A DNA stretch of 9,555 nt from Oscillospiraceae bacterium (GTDB lineage: Bacteria > Bacillota > Clostridia > Oscillospirales > Oscillospiraceae): the NCBI GenBank assembly GCA_029065305.1, contig JAIEIQ010000113.1, positions 1 through 9,555 on the forward strand, read 5' to 3'. The position numbers and the translations under genes were made by a program. Position 1 is the first letter of the stretch. Each line of letters begins with the position of its first letter. The notes beneath the pieces were generated by a model that was not told the origin of the DNA, did not search any database, and saw nothing but the letters and a program-made list of their open reading frames with translations. Below, in pieces: positions 6,150 to 9,555 of the stretch.

Positions 6150-7595
6150 ATGGGCGACTACTACGACAAGAACAAATTCACCGGCGGCGGACGCCAGCCC
6201 CCCGACTACTCGGATCCGCCCAAGCGCTCCAGCGGCCGGAAGGGGCAGGATAACACCGGCTGGTACAGCTGGCCGCTGATCATTCTGATGTTTGCGGTGG
6301 GGGCCTGGCCCATCGCCCTGATCCTGCTGTTTTTCAACACCTTCGGCGGGGAGGGCAACCAGAAGCGGCGCAGCGCCGCCGGGGCCAAGGTGGAAAAGAG
6401 CGTGGAGGACGCGGTGGACAAGGTCATGCGGACGCTGGATCAGAAGCTCGCCCAGACCTCCGGCAAGACCGATCAGGCCATCCGCAAGACGGCGGCGGAG
6501 GTGGAGCGGACGCTCCAGCGCACCGCCGACGAGGTGGAGCGGACCATCCGGCAGAATACCGGCAGTACGGCGGGCCCTGTCTACCCCAAAGCCGAGCCCG
6601 CACCGAAGCCAAAGGCCGCAGCTAAACCCAAGAAGGCCGCGAAAAAGAAAAAGGTCAAGGCCAAGCCCGCCGGGGTGCTGCTGCGGCTTCTCGGTGTGTT
6701 CTGCCTGTTTGCCGGATTCTGCCTCGGCGCGGACTTTACGTCGCAGCTTCTGGGCGGCTACTATGTGGAATTCCAGGAGTTTTTTGCCAGCCTTGGCTTC
6801 CTGAGCTCCGGCGGGGTCATGTTCTTCCGGGGCCGGTACCTCAACCAGATGTCCCGCCGGAGCCAGCGGTATATCCTGGCCATCGGCAACGTGGACGCCA
6901 TGCCCCTCAGTGAGATCGCCAAGCGGGTGAACCGCACCCCGGAGAAGGCGGCAAAGGAGCTCCAGAAGCTTATCGACAAGGGCTATCTGGGGGAGGACGC
7001 CTATATTGACTATGAGCGGGGGTACTTCCTCCGCTTCGGGGCCACCCTGGAGGAGGAAGAGCCGCCCGTATTTGTCCGGGAGGAGGAGCCCGTCCCTGAG
7101 CCACCCAAGGAGGCTGGAGAGGGCTACTCCGGTGTTCTCCGGGACATCCGCCGCGCCAACGACCGCATCGCCGACCCGGAGCTGAGCCGGAAGATCGACC
7201 GGCTGGAGCAGGTCAGCGCCCTGATCTTCAAGGAGGTGGAGGAGCACCCGGAGAAGCGGGAGCGGATCCACACCTTCTTCGACTACTACCTGCCCACCAC
7301 CCTGAAGCTGCTGGACGCCTACGCGGAGTTTGAGGAGACCGGGGTGGAGGGGGAGCACCTGCGGGAGGCAAAGGAGCGGATCGAGCAGACCATGGACGCC
7401 ATTGTGGGCGGCTTTGAGCACCAGCTGGACCAGCTCTACTCCAGCGACGCCATGGATGTGGTCAGCGACATCAAGGTGATGGAGGCCATGCTCAGCCGGG
7501 ACACCGCCTCCGCCGCCAAGGACTTCGGATACGACCAGACCTCGAAAAAGAAGAGGAAGGACGGGGAGGACGGCGGTCAGACGCTGCAGTTATAG
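6150..7595 (+). CDS. XpaC-like membrane protein (PF10112-type C-terminal domain)
   Basis: The protein has 481 residues in five visible parts. A polar, Gly/Pro-rich start leads to a membrane helix (~39-62). A charged amphipathic helical stretch (~77-136) follows, containing two 11-residue repeats, TAAEVERTLQR and TADEVERTIRQ. Next comes a Lys/Ala/Pro linker (~147-173) and one or two membrane helices (~175-194, ~208-226). A winged-helix-like module (~240-296, LSEIAKRVNRTPEKAAKELQ and IDKGYLGEDAYID) is followed by an acidic Pro/Glu linker (300-322). The helical C-terminal domain (~327-450) has LRDIRRANDRI, FDYYLPTTLKLLDAYAEFE and SDIKVMEAML, typical of the XpaC / '5-bromo-4-chloroindolyl phosphate hydrolysis' family. 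That name comes from a phenotype; real phosphatase activity is doubtful, and no catalytic motif is seen. In B. subtilis, xpaC neighbours the telA-like gene yaaN, which is absent here. GGGGGAG lies 7 nt before the ATG. Confidence 0.8.
   Translation: MGDYYDKNKFTGGGRQPPDYSDPPKRSSGRKGQDNTGWYSWPLIILMFAVGAWPIALILLFFNTFGGEGNQKRRSAAGAKVEKSVEDAVDKVMRTLDQKLAQTSGKTDQAIRKTAAEVERTLQRTADEVERTIRQNTGSTAGPVYPKAEPAPKPKAAAKPKKAAKKKKVKAKPAGVLLRLLGVFCLFAGFCLGADFTSQLLGGYYVEFQEFFASLGFLSSGGVMFFRGRYLNQMSRRSQRYILAIGNVDAMPLSEIAKRVNRTPEKAAKELQKLIDKGYLGEDAYIDYERGYFLRFGATLEEEEPPVFVREEEPVPEPPKEAGEGYSGVLRDIRRANDRIADPELSRKIDRLEQVSALIFKEVEEHPEKRERIHTFFDYYLPTTLKLLDAYAEFEETGVEGEHLREAKERIEQTMDAIVGGFEHQLDQLYSSDAMDVVSDIKVMEAMLSRDTASAAKDFGYDQTSKKKRKDGEDGGQTLQL
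6489..6554 (+). repeat. 33-bp imperfect tandem repeat encoding amphipathic 11-mers
   Basis: Two adjacent 33-bp units (6489-6521 and 6522-6554) encode TAAEVERTLQR and TADEVERTIRQ, identical at 8 of 11 residues. An 11-residue period is typical of helices that lie on membranes or form right-handed coiled coils. The flanking residues 84-105 keep a similar charge pattern without clear identity. Confidence 0.7.
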
Positions 7596-7633
7596 CGCTG
7601 GACGGAAAAACTGCGGAAGAAGCGAAAAAGCCC

Positions 7634-7662
7634 TTGCAAAACCGGACGCTATGTGATAAAAT
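7634..7662 (+). promoter_or_regulatory. Promoter of tRNA-Ser(CGA)
   Basis: TTGCAA (7634-7639), a 17-bp spacer and TAAAAT (7657-7662), with a TG one base before the -10 (extended -10), lie about 45 bp upstream of the mature tRNA. No terminator separates it from the xpaC-like gene 38 bp upstream, so read-through from that operon could also reach the tRNA. Confidence 0.75.
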
Positions 7663-7665
7663 ATA

Positions 7666-7698
7666 CTTCCCGTACGGAGGTTTCCGCCGTACGGGAAG
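7666..7698 (+). other. Perfect 12-bp hairpin in the tRNA-Ser leader
   Basis: CTTCCCGTACGG (7666-7677) and CCGTACGGGAAG (7687-7698) pair perfectly around a 9-nt loop. The hairpin lies at or just after the predicted transcription start and 8 nt before the mature tRNA. No T-tract follows on the plus strand, so it is not an intrinsic terminator in that direction. The 3' loop edge (TCCG) could alternatively pair with CGGA inside the 5' arm. Confidence 0.8.
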
Positions 7699-7706
7699 CA
7701 GGACAG

Positions 7707-7795
7707 GCAGCGGTATCGAAGTGGTCATAACGGGGCTGACTCGAAATCAGTTTGGGAGCAATCCCACGAGGGTTCGAATCCCTCCCGCTGCGCCA
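7707..7795 (+). tRNA. tRNA-Ser(CGA)
   Basis: The RNA is 89 nt with an encoded CCA (7793-7795). The acceptor stem GCAGCGG pairs with CCGCTGC. The anticodon stem GCTGA/TCAGT holds the loop CTCGAAA with anticodon CGA at 7742-7744. A long variable arm (GGGA-GCAA-TCCC) and discriminator G (7792) are both serine identity features. The T-arm is GAGGG-TTCGAAT-CCCTC. It decodes UCG. It has its own promoter and terminator. Confidence 0.97.
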
Positions 7796-7844
7796 AAAAG
7801 ATCAGTCTGCAAGCGGATTTGCGCCGCTTGCAGACTGATTTTTT
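7796..7844 (+). terminator. Intrinsic terminator of tRNA-Ser
   Basis: A perfect 16-bp stem pairs 7801-7816 (ATCAGTCTGCAAGCGG) with 7824-7839 around the 7-nt loop ATTTGCG. A T-run follows at 7839-7844. An A-run at 7796-7799 precedes the stem, so it could also work in reverse. It starts right after the encoded CCA and may end read-through from the upstream operon too. Confidence 0.95.
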
Positions 7845-7945
7845 GTCTGACCTTTCTCGATTTTCCTCCTCCGCAGGCGCTTTCCTGAGCTTTGATGCGG
7901 GCAGAGCTCAAACTCAGATTAAAAAAAGACCCGACAAATTGCCGC

Positions 7946-7974
7946 TGGACGGGAGAGAATGGATGTGCTATACT
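7946..7974 (+). promoter_or_regulatory. Promoter of secA (extended -10)
   Basis: TATACT (7969-7974) is preceded by TG-C, giving an extended -10. The -35 (TGGACG, 7946-7951) is weak but 17 bp away. The start would be near 7981, leaving a leader of ~49 nt. The ~100 bp between the tRNA terminator and this promoter holds only a weak 6-bp inverted repeat (TGAGCT/AGCTCA, 7886-7910) and no gene that can be supported. Confidence 0.7.
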
Positions 7975-8029
7975 GTACCCTGTATTTGTGTGTGCATTTT
8001 TACTCTCACAAAAGAGGAGTGTTTGTATA

Positions 8030-9555
8030 ATGGGTTTGATGACGAAAATTTTTGGTACCTACAGCGAGCGGGAGCTCAAGCAGATCTATCCCGTTGTGGA
8101 CAGGATCGAGGCCCTGGAGCCGGAATACCAGGCCCTGACCGACGAGCAGCTGGCCGCCAAGACCCCGGAGTTCAAGGAGCGCCTAGCCAAGGGCGAGACC
8201 CTGGACGACATTCTGCCCGAGGCCTTCGCCGCCGTGCGGGAGGCCTCCGTCCGGGTCCTGGGGATGCGGCCCTTCCGGGTGCAGCTGGTGGGCGGCGTAG
8301 TGCTCCACCAGGGGCGCATCGCCGAGATGAAGACCGGTGAGGGCAAGACCCTGGTGGCAACCCTCCCGGCCTACCTCAACGCCCTCACCGGCAAGGGCGT
8401 CCACATCGTCACCGTCAACGACTACCTGGCCAAGCGGGACAGCGAGTGGATGGGCAAGGTCCACCGGTTCCTGGGCCTGACGGTGGGCCTCATTGTCCAC
8501 GGCCTGGACAAGAAGGAGCGGCAGGCCGCCTACGCCGCAGACATCACCTACGGCACCAATAACGAGATGGGCTTCGACTACCTGCGGGACAACATGGCCC
8601 TCTACGCTGCGGAGCTGGTCCAGCGGGGCCACAGCTTCGCCATCGTGGACGAGGTGGACTCCATCCTCATCGACGAGGCCCGCACCCCCCTCATTATCTC
8701 CGGCATGGGGGAGAAGTCCACCCAGATGTACGACATGACGGAGATGTTCGTCCGCCCCCTGAAGAAGCTGGTGATCGCCGAGACCGACGACAAGGCGGAA
8801 GAGGACGTGGACATCGACGCGGACTATATCGTGGACGAAAAGGCCCGCACCGCCACCCTCACCGCCCGGGGCATCGCCAAGGCGGAGGAGTTCTTCCACC
8901 TGGAGAACCTGTCCGACCCGGAGAACTCCACCGTGGCCCACCACATCAACCAGGCCATCAAGGCCCACGGCGTCATGAGGCGGGATATCGACTACGTCAT
9001 CAAGGACGGCCAGGTGGTCATCGTGGACGAGTTTACCGGCCGGCTCATGTTCGGACGGCGCTACAGCGAGGGCCTCCACCAGGCCATCGAGGCCAAGGAG
9101 CGGGTGAAGGTGGAGCGGGAGAGCAAGACCCTGGCTACCATTACCTTCCAGAACTACTTCCGGCTCTACAATAAGCTCTCCGGCATGACCGGCACCGCCC
9201 TCACCGAGGAGGAGGAGTTCGGCGCCATCTACAAGCTGGATATTGTGGAGATCCCCACCAACCGCCCCCTGGCCCGCATCGACAACCAGGACGTGGTCTA
9301 CAAGACCGAGGCTGGCAAGTACCGGGCGGTGATCGAGCAGATCAAGGAGTGCCACGCCAAGGGCCAGCCGGTGCTGGTGGGCACGGTGTCCATCGAAAAG
9401 AACGAGCAGCTCTCCAAGCTCCTCCAGAAGGAGGGCATTAAGCACAACCTCCTCAACGCCAAGAACCACGAGCGGGAGGCGGAGATCGTGGCCCAGGCCG
9501 GCAAGCTGGGGGCCGTCACCGTGGCCACCAACATGGCCGGCCGCGGCACCGACAT
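8030..9555 (+). CDS. secA: Protein translocase ATPase SecA, N-terminal 508 residues
   Basis: SecA is the cytoplasmic motor that pushes unfolded preproteins through SecYEG. The window holds 508 codons of an expected 850-900 and ends inside the second ATPase lobe. Visible motifs are the N-terminal [22 protein letters not shown]-type region [12 protein letters not shown] (78-89), Walker A MKTGEGKT (100-107), [10 protein letters not shown] (128-137), [14 protein letters not shown] (175-188), Walker [17 protein letters not shown] (206-221), preprotein-binding region ~225-375 with [25 protein letters not shown] (386-390) and TNMAGRGTD at the cut end. All are intact and of the housekeeping SecA1 type. 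GAGGAG (8014-8019) lies 10 nt before ATG 8030. A second in-frame ATG at 8039 is less well placed. Transcription is probably independent of the tRNA because of the terminator and its own promoter. Confidence 0.97.
   Translation, partial: MGLMTKIFGTYSERELKQIYPVVDRIEALEPEYQALTDEQLAAKTPEFKERLAKGETLDDILPEAFAAVREASVRVLGMRPFRVQLVGGVVLHQGRIAEMKTGEGKTLVATLPAYLNALTGKGVHIVTVNDYLAKRDSEWMGKVHRFLGLTVGLIVHGLDKKERQAAYAADITYGTNNEMGFDYLRDNMALYAAELVQRGHSFAIVDEVDSILIDEARTPLIISGMGEKSTQMYDMTEMFVRPLKKLVIAETDDKAEEDVDIDADYIVDEKARTATLTARGIAKAEEFFHLENLSDPENSTVAHHINQAIKAHGVMRRDIDYVIKDGQVVIVDEFTGRLMFGRRYSEGLHQAIEAKERVKVERESKTLATITFQNYFRLYNKLSGMTGTALTEEEEFGAIYKLDIVEIPTNRPLARIDNQDVVYKTEAGKYRAVIEQIKECHAKGQPVLVGTVSIEKNEQLSKLLQKEGIKHNLLNAKNHEREAEIVAQAGKLGAVTVATNMAGRGTD

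Noticed and set aside
7634..7888. Open frame of 84 codons running through the tRNA-Ser
   Set aside because: It overlaps a clear tRNA, its promoter and its terminator, has no ribosome binding site, and its translation matches no family.
7985..8012. TTTGTG/CACAAA inverted repeat in the secA leader as a regulatory hairpin
   Set aside because: Six A/T-rich pairs around a 16-nt loop is weak, and no arrest peptide (SecM-like) open frame precedes secA.
1..9555. CRISPR arrays, insertion sequences, integrase genes or tRNA-borne attachment sites
   Set aside because: No regularly spaced repeats, transposase or recombinase motifs are visible, and no partial copy of the tRNA-Ser 3' end recurs in the window.

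Overview
The window looks like a chromosomal contig from a GC-rich, spore-forming Firmicute of the Oscillospiraceae type (Flavonifractor, Intestinimonas or Pseudoflavonifractor relatives). The signs are a sporulation gene (spmA), a clostridial AbrB-type transition regulator, BlaI/BlaR1 genes, YlmH and YnzC (DUF896) family genes, strong AGGAGG-type ribosome binding sites, and GC-rich third codon positions. The placement is inferred from protein family and composition, not from a database search. The first ~27 bases are almost certainly leftover Nextera (Tn5 mosaic end) adaptor, so position 1 is probably a contig edge.

Layout. 28-159 (-): 5' end of spmA, with a sigma-E-like promoter at 221-249. 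360-617 (+): AbrB-family regulator with a four-cysteine tail, behind a sigma-A promoter whose -10 lies inside a perfect palindrome (303-324). 628-664: bidirectional terminator shared with the convergent blaI-blaR1 operon. 691-3161 (-): blaI and an M56/BlaR1-type membrane metalloprotease gene, overlapping by ATGA, behind a consensus promoter with two BlaI-type operators. 3398-7595 (+): a compact four-gene unit of ABC exporter, ylmH, ynzC/DUF896 and an xpaC-like membrane protein. 7707-7795 (+): tRNA-Ser(CGA) with its own promoter, a hairpin in its leader and a strong terminator. 8030-9555 (+): secA, cut by the window end.

How the genes may work together. BlaR1 probably senses an extracellular signal and relieves BlaI repression of its own operon. 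Its outer domain is not a penicillin-binding domain but a clostridial domain with an internal duplication, so beta-lactam sensing cannot be assumed. The divergent four-gene unit joins a membrane exporter, a ribosome-binding S4 protein linked in Bacillus to rescue of stalled ribosomes, a small conserved protein, and a membrane-anchored helical protein with amphipathic 11-residue repeats. Overlapping or 1-12 nt junctions suggest co-expression; a shared function is inference. No CRISPR array, insertion sequence, integrase or phage gene is visible, and no stretch over 300 bases lacks a gene.
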